A stretch of 60,000 nucleotides of DNA from Apostichopus japonicus (taxonomy: Eukaryota > Echinodermata > Holothuroidea > Aspidochirotida > Stichopodidae). Shown here piece by piece: positions 27,471 through 41,400 of this stretch; within the stretch, counting starts at the first letter, position 1, and each line of letters opens with the position of its first letter. The stretch is from contig NC_092579.1 of NCBI RefSeq assembly GCF_037975245.1, positions 16,084,178-16,144,177 of the forward strand, written 5' to 3'. The notes under the pieces were generated by a model. It ran no database searches. It was not told where the DNA came from and worked only from the letters and a program-made list of their open reading frames with translations. A program made the position numbers and the translations under genes.

Positions 27471-30400
27471 ATAGAAGAACAATAATATCAGAAAAGGTCA
27501 GGAAATATTTAAATCTATCCTCAAAAACAGGACAATGTAACAGGCAGAGGGCCTCTATGGGAGTCAATGACTTTGACAAAACAAAATTCATCAGAAAAAT
27601 TGAAAGCCATCCTAAATCAAAGGCCTAAGTTCAAAGGTATTTCCATGATAAAATAGGAAAATAGAAATAAAAAATCAAAGGTCATAAAATTAGTTAACCA
27701 TCCTCAAACACAGGACGATATTACATGCATAAATCCGCTATGTATGGGAGTCAATAACTATAACACAAAAACTTCAAAAAAATGACTGAAAGCCGTCCAA
27801 AATCACAGGCCCTTGTTGAAAGGTACAAATGTTCTGTTAGAATAGGAGAACATTAAAAAGAGAAGGAGATATTTAGATCCATCCCAAGACAAGACAAGTT
27901 TATCTGGCATAGGGCCTATATTAGAGTCTAGGATAATACTACAGTTAAACTCACAATGCAAGATGACTAAAAGCCGTCCTAAGTCACAGGCACTTTTTGA
28001 TTGGTATGTTCTTGATGACATAGAAGAACAGTAATAACAGAAAAGGTCAGGAAATATTTAAATCTATCCTAAAACACAGGGCAAAGTTACATGCATAAAT
28101 CCTCTATGTATGGAAGTCAATGATTATAACACAAAAAAAAAATATCAGGAAGGTTGAAGGCTATCCAAAATCATAGGCCTAGGTTCAAAGGTATTTTCAT
28201 GATAAAATAGGAAAATAGAAATAAAAAATCAAAGGTCATAAAATTAGTTAACCATTTTCAAACACAGGACGATATTACATGCAAAAATCCTCTACGTATG
28301 GGAGTCAATGACTATAGAATAGAAGAATATTAAAAAAGTCAGGAAATATTTGCACCCAGTCTCAAGCACAGGACAATTTTATCTGGCATAGAGCCTATAT
28401 TAGAGTCCAGGATAATACTACAGTTAACTTCACCGTGCAAGATGATTGAAGCCATCCTAAATCACAGTCACTTCTTAATTGGTATGTTCTTGATGACATA
28501 GAATAACATCTATATCAGAAAAGGTCAGGAAATATTTAAATCTATCCTCAAAAACAGAACAATGTAGCAGGCAGAGGGCCTCTATGGGAGTCAATGACTT
28601 TAACAAAACAAAATTCATCAGAAAAATTGAATGCTATCCTAAATCATAGGCCTAGGTTCAAAGGTATTACCATGATAAAATAGGAAAATAGAAATAAAAA
28701 ATCAAATGTCATAAAATTAGTTAACCATCCTCAAACACAGGACAAATTTACACGAATGAAAGCTTTTCAAAATCACAGGCCCTTGTTGAAAGGTACAAAT
28801 GTTCTGTTAGAATAGGAGAACATTAAAAAAAGGAAATATTTAGATCCATCCCAAGACACGTAAAGTTAATCTGGCATAGGGCCTATATTAGGGTCTAGGA
28901 TACTACTACAGTTAACTTCACAATGCAAGATGACTAAAAGCTGTCCTAAATCACAGGCACTTGTTAATTGGTATGTTCTTGATGACATAGAAGAACAATT
29001 ATATCAGTAAAGGTCAGGAAATATTTAAATCTATCCTCAAAAACAGAACAATGTAACAGGCAGAGGGCCTCTATGGGAGTCAATGACTTTAACAAAACAA
29101 AATTCATCAGAAAAATTGAAGGCTATCCTAAATCATAGGCCTAGGTTCAAAGGTATTTCCATGATAAAATAGGAAAATAGAAATAAAAAATCAACGGTCA
29201 TAAAATTAGCAAACCATCCCCAAACACAGGACAAAATTACATGCATAAATCTTCTATGTATGGGAGTCAATGACTAAAGAATAGGAGAATATTAAAAAAG
29301 TCAGGAAATATTTGTACCCAATCTCAAGCACAGGGCAATTTTATCTGGCATAGGGCCTATATTAGAGTCCAGGATAATACTACAGTTAACTTCACCGTGC
29401 AAGATGATTGAAAGCCGTCCTAAATCACAGGCACTTGTTAATTGGTATGTTCTTGATGACATAGAAGAACATCTATATCAGAAAAGGTCAGGAAATATTT
29501 AAATCTATCCTCAAAAACAGAACAATGTAACAGGCAGAGGTCCTCTATGGGAGTCAATGACTTTAACAAAACAAAATTCATCAAAAAGATTGAAGGTTAT
29601 CCTAAATCATATGCCTAGGTTCAAAGGTATTTCCATGATAAAATAGGAAAATAGAAATAAAAAATCAAATGTCATACCATTACTTAATCCATCTTCAAAC
29701 ACAGGACAAAGTTACATGCATAAATCCTCTTTGTATGGGAGTCAATGACAATAACACAAAAAACGATCATCAGGAAGATGAAAGGCTTTCCTAAATCATT
29801 GGCCCCTTTTCAAAGTTATTTACATTATAAAATAGGGAAATAGAAATAAAAAATCAAATGTCATAAAATTAGTTAACCATCCTCAAACACAGGACAAATT
29901 TACACGAATGAAAGCTTTTCAAAATCACAGGCCCTTGTTGAAAGGTACAAATGTTCTGTTAGAATAGGAGAACATTAAAAAAAGGAAATATTTAGATCCA
30001 TCCCAAGACAAGACAAGTTTATCTGGCATAGGGCCTATATTAGAGTCCAGGATAATACTACAGTTAACTTCACCGTGCAAGATGATTGAAAGTCATCCTA
30101 AATCACAGGCACTTGTAAATTGGTTTGTTCTTGATGACATAGAAGAACATCTATATCAGAAAAGGTCAGGAAATATTTAAATCTATCCTAAAAAACAGGA
30201 CAAAGTTACATGCATAAATCCTCTATGTATTGAAGTCAATGATTATAACACAAAAAAAAAAATATCAGGAAGATTAAAGGCTATCCTAAATCATAGGCCT
30301 AAGTTCAAAGGTAATTCCATGATAACATAGTAAAATAGAAATAAAAAATCAAAGGTCATGAAATTAGCAAACCATCCCCAAACACAGGACAAAATTACAT

Positions 30401-32900
30401 GCATAAATCCCCTATGTATGGGAGTCAATGACTATAACACAAAAACTTCACCAAAATGAATGAAAGAGCTGTCTAAAATGACAGGCCCTTGTTGAAAGGT
30501 ACAAATGTTCTGTTAGAATAGGAGAACATTAAAAAAAGGAAATATTTAGATCCATCCCAAGACACGTAAAGTTAATCTGGCATAGGGCCTATATTAGAGT
30601 CTAGGATACTACTACAGTTAACTTCACAATGCAAGATGACTAAAAGCTGTCCTAAATCACAGGCACTTGTTGATTGGTATGTTCTTGATGACATAGAAGA
30701 ACATCTATATCAGAAAAGGTCAGGAAATATTTAAATCTATCCTCAAAAACAGAACAATGTAACAGGCAGACGGCCTCTATGGGAGTCAATGACTTTAATA
30801 AAACAAACTTCATCAGAAAAATTGAATGCTATCCTAAATCATAGGCCTAGGTTCAAAGGTATCTCTATGATAAAATAGGAAAATAGAAATAAAAAATCAA
30901 AGGTCATGAAATTAGTTAACCATCCTCAAACACAGGACGATATTACATGCATAAATCCCCTATGTATGGGTGTCAATGACTATAACACGAAAAACAATCA
31001 TCAGGAAGATTAAAGGCTATCCTAAATCATAGGCCTAGGTTCAAAGGTATCTCCATGATAAAATAGGAAAATAGAAATAAAAAATCAAAGGTCATGAAAT
31101 TAGTTAACTATCCTCAAACACAGTACGATATTACATGCATAAGTCCCCTATGTATGGGAGTCAATGACTACAACACAAAAACTTTACCAAAATGAGTGAA
31201 AGCTGTCCAAAATCACAGGCCCTTGTTGTAAGGTACAAATGTTCTGATTGAACAGGGGAACATTAAAAAATAGAAGGAAATATTTAGATCCATCCTCAAG
31301 CACAGGACAATTTCATCTGGCATAGGGCCTATATTAGAGTCCAGGATTATACTACAGTTATCTTAACTGTGCAAGATGACTGAAAGCCATCCTAAATCAC
31401 AGGCACTTGTTAATTGGTATGTTCTTGATGACATAGAAGAACAATTATATCAGTAAAGGTCAGGAAATATTTAAATCTATCCTCAAAAACCGAACAATGT
31501 AACAGGCAGACGGCCTCTATGGGAGTCAATGACTTTAACAAAACAATATTCATCAGAAAAATTGAAGGCTATCCTAAATCATAGGCCTAGGTTCAAAGGT
31601 ATTTCCATGATAAAATAGGAAAATAGAAATAAAAAATCAACGGTCATAAAATTAGCAAACCATCCCCAAACACAGGACAAAATTACATGCATAAATCCTC
31701 TATGTATGGGAGTCAATGACTAAAGAATAGGAGAATATTAAAAAAGTCAGGAAATATTTGTACCCAATCTCAAGCACAGGGCAATTTTATCTGGCATAGG
31801 GCCTATATTAATGTCCAGGATAATACTACAGTTAACTTCACCGTGCAAGATGATTGAAAGCCGTCCTAAATCACAGGCACTTGTAAAGTGGTATGTTCTT
31901 GATGACATAAAAGAACAGTAATAACAGAAAAGGTCAGGAAATATTTAAATCTATCCTAAAAAACAGAACAATGTAACAGGCAGAGGTCCTCTATGGGAGT
32001 CAATGACTTTAACAAAACAAAATTCATCAAAAAGATTGAAGGTTATCCTAAATCATATGCCTAGGTACAAAGGTATTTCCATGATAAAATAGGAAAATAG
32101 AAATAAAAAATCAAATGTCATACCATTACTTAATCCATCTTCAAACACAGGACAAAGTTACATGCATAAATCCTCTTTGTAAGGGAGTCAATGACAATAA
32201 CACAAAAAACAATCATCAGGAAGATGAAAGGCTTTCCTAAATCATTGGCCCCTTTTCAAAGTTATTTACATTATAAAATAAGGAAATAGAAATAAAAAAT
32301 CAAATGTCATAAAATTAGTTAACCATCCTCAAACACAGGACAAATTTACACGAATGAAAGCTTTTCAAAATCACAGGCCCTTGTTGAAAGGTACAAATGT
32401 TCTGATAGAACAGGAGAACATTAAAAAAAAGGAAATATTTAGATCCATCCCAAGACAAGACAAGTTTATCTGGCATAGGGCCTATATTAGAGTCCAGGAT
32501 AATACTACAGTTAACTTCACCGTGCAAGATGATTGAAAGCCATCCTAAATCACAGGCACTTGTAAAGTGGTATGTTCTTGATGACATAAAAGAACAGTAA
32601 TAACAGAAAAGGTCAGGAAATATTTAAATCTATCCTAAAAAACAGGACAAAGTTACATGCATAAATTCTCTATGTATGGGAGTCAATGACTATAGAATAG
32701 GAGAATATTAAAAAAAAGTCAGGAAATATTTGTATCCAATCTCAAGCACAGGACAATTTTATTTGGCATAGGGCCTATATTAGAGTCCAGGATTATACTA
32801 CAGTTAACTTCACCGTGCAAGATGATTGAAAGCCATCCAAAATCACAGTCCAATGTTAAAAGGTATATTATTGATAAAACTTAAAGGGAACTGCTGGAAT

Positions 32901-33208
32901 AAATAAGGAAAACCCATTCTCAACACACAAAGGTATGTACTTGAGCAAATGGGAGGCAATAACTCATACTATGTACCAGGTGAGAAGGCATATATGGAGG
33001 TCAAGCCTTATATTAAAGGATTCATCATAAAAATGGAATCGTCCCTCAAAACATAGGCTCATGTAGAAATATAAACTGATGAAGTCCATTGCTATAATAA
33101 AAAAAAACTCAAAGATAGACCCTCTTTGAAAGACTTAAACTTAATATCAAACGAAATAAAGCCATATATGAAAACTTTAACTCTATGGCTACAACATGTG
33201 CTGGGTTT
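32901..33208. other. Edge of satellite and probable 3' UTR of the recombinase-like gene
   Basis: A decaying satellite core (CCATTCTCAACACACAAAGG) gives way to unique AT-rich DNA that abuts the stop codon of the recombinase exon on the reverse strand. No AATAAA was seen on that strand between the stop and the satellite, so the polyadenylation site is not located. Confidence 0.4.
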
Positions 33209-33591
33209 TCAACATTGCTTCTGAAGTTTTAATTTTTCTAATCTGTTGGTATTATGGACTTTGTTCTTCAAGTCCAGCCAAGTCTTCCCATCTAGGAGGC
33301 CTTTACTTCGTTGCTTTATTAGCAAGCAAATCGATTTTCCAGGAGCTCTTCTTGTAGCCATGAGGGTCTTTATTTCCTTCTGCCTAAAGAGGAATTTCTC
33401 TTCCACACCACTCCACCGTGTGTATTTTGGACGACATGTGGCTTTAGAATTTCTGGCTTTCTTGTCATCAGCTTCAACATCATCATCAGCACCATCATCC
33501 TCATCAGCACTATCATCATCATCCTCCTCATCATCATCATCATCATGTTTACCATCATCATCATTATCATCTTTGGTGTCCTCTTCATCAC

Positions 33592-33641
<50 letters not shown>

Positions 33642-35433
33642 CTCTGAGAGGCTGTTACCAATTGCTCATCTGGATGCACAATGATTTCATCAAGCGACTT
33701 CCCTTGATATTGATGTATTTTTCCTTCTTGTGACAATGTGAGCATCTTGCTTACTTTTGCAAGGATGAGTGCCTCCATTGGCAGGCGGTAATAATCACGA
33801 TGAACGTTAATATCGTGCCCCATGTGGTTAGCAAGTTGTTCTAACTCGCTATCATTCAAATTGAGAAGTTGGGACATTGTCGCTAGGTGTTTTCTCAATT
33901 TAGTGCACCTGATATTATTAGGCTGCTTCAACTTTGGTTTGGCAGCACTGGCTAATTCAGCCATTGCCACATAGCCACGGAGAGGTGTTAATGACTTGTC
34001 AGTCACACGGGAAAACAAGAACTCCCTGTCCTTGTTATGTTCTGCTAGCATATCAAGGCTCTGCTTTAGGGATGAAGTCAGTAGGATAGGAACTCCTCGT
34101 CCACGCTTTCCCCTCACCGTCAGCATCGTGAGTCTTTTCAGGCTTATCTTCTCTGAGAATGTCAAGGATTGCTGAATTTCATCATGAACGGGCATAGTAC
34201 TGGAGATTTGATTGATGTAGTCCTTAACAGTGAGCTGTTCCACTTCCCGGGGACGTCGGCGATTGAAGAAGATGACCTGCGCCAAAGTAACAGAGGCAAA
34301 CTGTTTGTATGCTTCAGGAGATGTAAATCCCTTTGAAGAGGCCTTCTTCAGCTCTGCTTCCTCACTCTGTAGGAATGTGTTGAAAGCAACACAGTCTTCT
34401 GTCAATGGCAGCAATTTTGGGGCTTTCCATTTGTTTTCCTGACTCTGCCTGTGTGCTGAAGCCGTTACTCGCACTCTCCACTCTGTTGCCCTCAAGTAGA
34501 TAAAGTCATCAACTGCAGTAATACTTTCTCTCATCTGCAGCTTGATGTACTCATTTTTAACCACCGAAGCCAAGTCTGTCATGGCATGACCTACTCTTAA
34601 AACAGTTGAGTAACTTGTGTGGAGTTGCTTCTGTTCGTCATATCCGGACAGCTTTTTCGCGCACTTCACGACCAAATCAAACTTAAATGGATGGACAAGG
34701 TCTCTTGCTGTCTGAATTGTTCTGTCCAGATCACGGGCATGTTTAACAACTTTGGCAATACTCCGCATTTTTTCTCTTGCCTTATCTTTCTTTCTTGAGG
34801 AGTTACTCGCATCAAGAATATTCTGCCCAACTTGCAATATATCTCTGTCATTCCTGACGATCAGTGAGAGGTGGTCCATTGCCATGCTATGCAAGCACTC
34901 AGACAAATCTCCTGAAATGTTGTCCTTGAATGCAATCATCTTTCTGCCTTCTTTTACATGATTGCTATGAGCAGAACTACAACTGGGTTCTCTTACTTTG
35001 CACGTTTTCTTATGTATCCACAGAGAATCCTTGTGGTAGTAACCTAGGCAATCGCCACATGGAACATAAGAAAAAATTTTGTGGCGCTTATCTTGGTTAT
35101 CTGTGGGTCTCTTTTGGACAACTAGGTCACTGGCTTCTCCTTGGAAAACAAGAGTGTTATGTTTATGGTTCCCCATGTTACGGATTTTCCGCCATTCCTC
35201 TCTTATGTCCTGCACATGATCTTTGGAAATGCTGCTGGCTTTGGCCACAAGTACCTCCTCAGCATGTAGCATTTTACAGTGCCTTGGCAGCTTTTGTTGG
35301 GATTTGTCACAGAACGGGCAGTAGCAGTATTTGCTATCAGTTTCACTAGTGACTACAAAAGGTGCAGGGTTAGTAACCTCTCTGTCAGGATTGTCCCTCA
35401 CTGCAGCCTGAGCAGTTAAATGTTGTTGTTTTC
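33209..35433 (-). CDS. Tyrosine-recombinase-like terminal exon with zinc fingers, Asp-rich tract and Myb-like tail
   Basis: A 2,225-nt exon (acceptor TTTCAG|GAAAAC, phase 1) encodes 741 residues to the stop. Counting from the codon at 35401, two Cys/His clusters come first: [14 protein letters not shown] at about 28-41 and [20 protein letters not shown] at about 115-134. A tyrosine-recombinase fold at about 365-550 has the first Arg in [12 protein letters not shown] (about 384), the second in TKLRKHLAT (503), His in ANHMGHD (529) and Tyr in HRDYYRLP (538-539). The usual first His of HxxR appears to be Thr. A tract of Asp with some Glu (about 587-660) follows, then a Myb/SANT-like tail ([32 protein letters not shown]). 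The layout resembles uncharacterised Crypton-like or phage-integrase-like animal proteins. Whether it is an active recombinase or domesticated is unknown. Confidence 0.8.
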
Positions 35434-38400
35434 CTGAAATATGAAAAAAATATTACAATGCACTGAATGTTGACTTAAGGCTAAAAATTGATACACTTTG
35501 CAGATCATTACATGAAGTTTTCCCAAAGAAGTTTTTTTCTCTGCTGGTATGATTTTGTATCGATAAAGTTTTAAACATTAACAGTCACCAATGTAATTGA
35601 GAATTGGAACAAATTACTAGTAAACAGCACTGTCATGGTCTTAAAAAACATTACAATAACATTCCATGACAAACATTATCAGATCTTGCACCTTTAAAAT
35701 TAGGTGCAATACTTTGGTACACAAATACCATCAATGCATTCACTAGGGTTACAATGGCTTTATACAATAACAATTGCTTGATCTGGTGGAGCTGGTGTAA
35801 TAATTGATTTGTTTCAAGGAAGCAGTAAACTGGGGATAAATGTCAAATTGGTCATGGAAATAACACCTTCCTTCATACTGCTGCAACATTTTTGAGTTAG
35901 CACACTTATTCAATATACAACTTGACAGCATTTTTATGTAACACTAAATACAGTTTGTGATGCAATCATGAGTGTGTTTTTATGAATCTTTAATGCTTTA
36001 AAAAATCTTAACAGTTCCTCAGCATTAACTTTTTTTTTCAATGCTTACCAGATGCACCAACATCACATAGTTCAGCGAGTTCATTCTGATCTACTTCAGC
36101 TTCCTCATTACTGCTAGAATCTTCACAATTAGAGTCATGTTCTGGGATGTACTCATCTGAAGATTCATCTGAGAGTTCTTGGTCGTTTTCTAGGAATCAG
36201 AAATAATAAATTGAGGATTCATCTCTTAATGCTTAACTGATAATTATTGCTATATTTCATCAAAAAGTTTGTTGTTTGAGACAAATTATCATGACATGGA
36301 TGACACTTTAATATGAGCTTTGGAAATACTGTTCAATATGTTGTCTGGTAAAACTGCTGAGTTATTGATATGAAAAAGTTCATATGCTACCGGTGTACAG
36401 ATTAGCCAATGTATATGCAGGCTTTTCTGTTCAGGGATCATCCTGTAACATGGTCATTGCAGGAAGGGAAGGCAATTTGACATCAGTTATTCCTAGGCTG
36501 TACAAAACTGTTCATTTTCAAAATGCTCAATGACTGAGCATTTGAGCATGAGTGCATACATGCGAACACATAGGGAAAAGATCTTGAACCCTAACTTGGG
36601 GTGAATCTAGGATTTTAGGTGCCTTCTAGTGCAATATGAGTTGTTTTGGGGACAACCTGGGGGAAATTTTAGAATTACTTGGTGGATATTGGTATGTTTT
36701 CACTTATTCAGATTGCATTTAGATTATTCAGATAGATTTAGATCTAATAAAAGCCTATCCTTCCATTTTCTACCTATGAACATTAATGCATGAAATTAGC
36801 AACCCATTGCATCAAACAGTTTACTTTAAAAATTTCAGTTATTACTAACTTTAATGAATGGATTAAACAATTGAGACAATTGGTTAAGGAAATGTACTTT
36901 TCCTTAGGCCAACAAGAGCTGCTTTTATTATTTGATACACACAAAGCGGAAATGAATGAATTAAGCACAAAGGTTGCAATGCAAAGCACTTGATCAGTTT
37001 CAAAACTCAAATCTCAAGTATATTTAGTAATCAAAACTGGGTTGAGTACAGTTTTATATTGAAATGATGGTGCATAAAGAGATGGCACACAAAAGTCTGC
37101 AGAATCACAGATTTAGTGATCTTGCAAATTGATGAAGAAAAAAAGATGATGTACTTACTGTTGCTTAGGTGTTCATAATTCCCCAGTGGCTGTATTTCAT
37201 GTTTGCAGATGGTGTCCAAAAGCCATTCAACTGCAACAACTGGCCTGCCATCATACTCTTCCGACATTGTCCTTCTCCATAATTCTGTCAAAGCAAAGAC
37301 ACGCAGAGGTTTCTTTACCCTTTGACCATATAAGGATGCGAAATTTCACCAAGCAGTGACCAATTATTTGAAACAATAGTCATACATATTACTTGCCAAT
37401 ACAGAATGAGAATAAACAAATATCATAAATTATGTTTTAGTGAGGTTGTCATTAAAAATTTAAAGAAGGAACACAACAATGATCGATTGACGCATGTACT
37501 TTATTTTATGTTTGTTATTCTCTGTTAATGTTACACCCAATTTTGCAATAGCAACTTGCACCATTGGCAACATCAATGAACATCCTTGCACATTCCTTTG
37601 TAGAAATTCATCATGAATGTGAATGACTATAATTGAAGGAGAGATAAAACCTGTAACAGTATGACCATCAAATTTATCATACACTTTAGTGTTATATAAC
37701 CACAAAAAAGACATGTGCCAATTAAGCTAGGCCACATGAGTTAGTATTTACACTGCTACAGGTAGAATACAGTTTCTACATTTGCAAAAATCATTTTGTG
37801 GTACTATTGTAAAATACTTCTTATTACATACCATCTAATATCTTGCTGCCTTCTTCATTAAATACTGCTATTGATATGCATGCATCTGGACCATTTGCTC
37901 CAGATAGCTTCAAAAGGTTTTCAAACTCATCTGAAAAGAAAAATGTTGGGAATTAAAAGTTTGTTGATTACAATTGTACAATAGTAACAAACATTAAACA
38001 AACATCATAACTCAAGAAATTGCAAATAAAATAAAGGCTACAATTAATAACATGCAGTGCAAGGAAAGGCACTAAAAACCATATGCAACCTACAGGTGTG
38101 GAATACCGATGTTGTGACAGTGGATTAAAACATTTTCTCAAATACATGATAGTGGCTAGACAGAGATTAACATCTGTAATTTTAGCAGATTGGACTACTT
38201 GGTAATGAAAAGTCCTTTGCCATTTGTTATGTTGAATGTGAAACATATATTTGTGTTTCTGTCAATCTCAAGTTGAAACCAATGTACACCCCATGCATAA
38301 ACTTTATGCTACATGTCAACTGGATTGCGGCTTTGAAAATTAATACAAACTTGTAGAACATGTAAAAAGTATTTAAACTCTTGCAGGAACCTCTTTGAAC

Positions 38401-41400
38401 AACAAATTAGTTTTCTGTTAACCATGGTTGCTGCCATAGATCACTGCCAGTGAAAAATAAATTTGTGTCATCTTCAACATAACCAATGAGAAATTTTCAG
38501 AAATAAGTACATCGTTAACATAACTTTTAAAAAGCAGAGACCCAAAGATAGACCAGGGGGACACCACAAATGAGGTCTAATGGATCAGAACTGCCTATTT
38601 AAAACATGTGAATTTTCTTTTTGTAATTGTCTTAAGAGTTTCTGATCCAGTGTAACCAATTTGCCATGGAAACCATATGCATATTTTTGTAAGAAATATA
38701 TTATGGTCATTTGCATCAGACGCCTTTGTAGTGGTCTAAAGGCATGTGATAGAAATAAAAATGTTACTAGTATCATCACCACATGATTTCACATGCTTAG
38801 ACATTTTAAACTTCACAATTGGCTCTCTTTCCCTACAATGTACTAACAAAATGATTTCCCAATGATGCCGCAAAAAGTAAAAGTAAATTGGTTTCCCCCA
38901 AAACAGAATTTGTAATGAGAAATGAACAACTCTCATGTAAATCACCTTCAGGACCACTACTTGATTCCCCAAGCAGGGAGATGGAGTATTTGGATAAGAG
39001 AGGCTTTCCTTCTCTTCTGGTCCTTGCCCTCATAGGGCCATAATGGACACCCAAAGAGTCACCTATAATTTCGAAGTCTGCTTCTGCAAGAAGCCTGCCA
39101 GCTTTGAGGGAAGATTGTACCCCTATATTACAAAGGGATGAGAATAGACAAAACATGAAGTACCATTATCTACAGTACATTACATTTGTAATGGCTGATT
39201 TTCAGAACTTCTTAAAATCTCAAGTGCTGTACTTCTTAAATATTATAGAAATTTCCAAAACTACCGTCAGCAAAGAAATAAAATTGGAAGCTTAATATCT
39301 ACCATTAAGAACTGCTTTCAACATATATTCAATGAAGTAATAGCAAGAGATCATTCTCAATATATGCACATTTGCTGAGCTGAAAGACATTTGTCTATTT
39401 ATGATCATTATCACTTTAAACTTTCCCTGTAAAATACAAGAAGTTCAGGAACCAAAATGGCTCAGCAAAATTTCAAAAACTCATTCAAATGAGTGGCATG
39501 CAAAGAAGCACCCCTAATGCAAACAGGTGGACAGAACAAAATTGTTTCTTAATTTGCACGCATTAACATATCATCATTAGCTGCTGCCATACCACACATG
39601 CTCCAAGCATAAAGGAGTGAAACCTACACATGTAGTCAGTATATTTCAAATTCCAATAACACACAAATGTTTTGAAACTGTATGCCCAATGCAACTTCCA
39701 TTTAACTGTCTAATCACTCTCAATATGTCAAGTGACTGTGTTGTACCATATGTTACTTCCATTTACAAAATGACCTGTTTCAAACAAGGATGATTATAAG
39801 TGCTTAGCAGAGAGACATATAATTGGAAACAATTCCATATTTAAAAGTCGTAACTGCAAAAAGTTTTTTAAAGATAGTTCTATATGAGTTCTGCTATCGC
39901 TAAAGCAACTGATGGGTGTTGCTTATTTTGGTGAACATTTTGTCCAAAGGCCAAAGCCATTCTTGAACTTTAATCTGTCGTCACCCTTTGATGTTCTACA
40001 GTTTTGACTTCTTTATCCTTTTCTGCCCTGACACTGCCTTACTGAGTGACCAACATCTACATACTGAATGACTTTTGTCCTACTGTATAGGGCATAGTCC
40101 TATATCAGAAACAGAATCTTTGTACAACACTGCAGGTAAGGACTGATCAAGCATATGTGCAGGTGATAAGAACAGATTATAAACATATATAGTCACATGG
40201 ACAGACAAATTCATTTAAACTTACATGAGTAGCTCACTATCCACAATCCAGCAGCAATGCCTGTAATATACTTCATAGTTCTGGGACATTTCCCCTTTTC
40301 TGCAAAAAAGATTTAAAACACAAAGTGATTTTGCTTCCTTTATTGTTTGTGAAATGACCTAATTAGTCCTTGATAAAATGTATGTACACAACCTGCACTA
40401 GTTAATAAAGTTTATGAATGACATTCAAGAAGGTCAGCCTAAGGTCAGAATTTTGACAATGTCAACAAGTGCACACTTCTCAGGGTATTAAAGAACTCCT
40501 TATCACACCCAGCAATTAAACTCAAACATGAAGATTTTGAAAGAATACTGAAATCCATGAGTTTAGATATTTTATTCACATGTGCTGTTGGTTAATGATT
40601 TCTTAAAAGATTTTGAAGTTACCAATAACATGAAGCGAGTTAACTAACTGATAAAAGAATGAGAAGACATTAAAATAGAGTTACAACAATACTCACCAGC
40701 AATGAGAATAACATGGGTTGTGGTACTCTCTATCATTGCAGTATATCTACAACCATGGAGGTCTGCCAGCTTCTGTATATGATTCTGTATAGCAAAATCA
40801 GATAGGTTAAAAAAAAATTGAAGTGAGTATATGTCACTTATAAATGTGAATATAAACCACATTTATGCTCTTAATTGAAGAGTTTATTTAGGATCTTACT
40901 TTTGATCGATTTTCAAAGTCTGAAGCACAATCATGTAAATTCTAACACTAGAAATAACAGATAGTGAACAAATTTCTTTACAAGTCAGTAATATTCATAT
41001 CCATGCATGCACAAAAGAGAATGTTTCACATAAATGTCAAATAACCTCTTAAAGGAGTTTACAAGAGCACCAATGGTACAGTAACTCATACCATAATGAC
41101 AAGTATGAATTAGAGCAGCTAATAAGAATCCAATTAAAAACCCTTTGTCACAGCGTGAGCTGAATTTCAACCAAAGCTATTAGTATTCTTGATAATCACA
41201 AGTCTTTGACCAAAAAGTCCTTAAGATTAAAGATAAGGGCACAATAATGGACAGCCTGCACCGAATAATACAACTCACCCTGCAATGAATGAATAGGCCT
41301 AACCTATATGCATATTGCATTAGCAAAGTTAAGTTTGGTATGGAGAGCAAAAATGTTTACAGTATGTTGTTTTCACTTGCCTTCAAGTTTTGAAAAGATC

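Larger units (their letters stand above)
25130..32900. repeat. Complex satellite array with higher-order structure
   Basis: Blocks such as ATGGGAGTCAATGACTATAA, CATAGGGCCTATATTAGAGT, ATCCTAAATCACAGGCACTT and AGGTCAGGAAATATTTAAAT recur in a loosely ordered mosaic. The basic unit is about 110-150 bp and the composite about 470-740 bp. Copies are more diverged at the left (25-26.5 kb) and very similar at the right (28-32.8 kb). Each unit holds a TCAAACACAGGAC-like core. No gene is supported; the reading frames in it are repeats of each other. Confidence 0.9.

Noticed and set aside
33370-33733. Met-rich, Ser-rich and Ile-rich frames over the trinucleotide tract
   Set aside because: Shadows of the Asp-coding GAT/GAC repeat within the recombinase exon.
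37159-40784. Direct naming of the gene as BRCA1
   Set aside because: Only the tandem BRCT module is seen. A RING domain is absent and the flanking exons encode unrelated parts, so no symbol is assigned.
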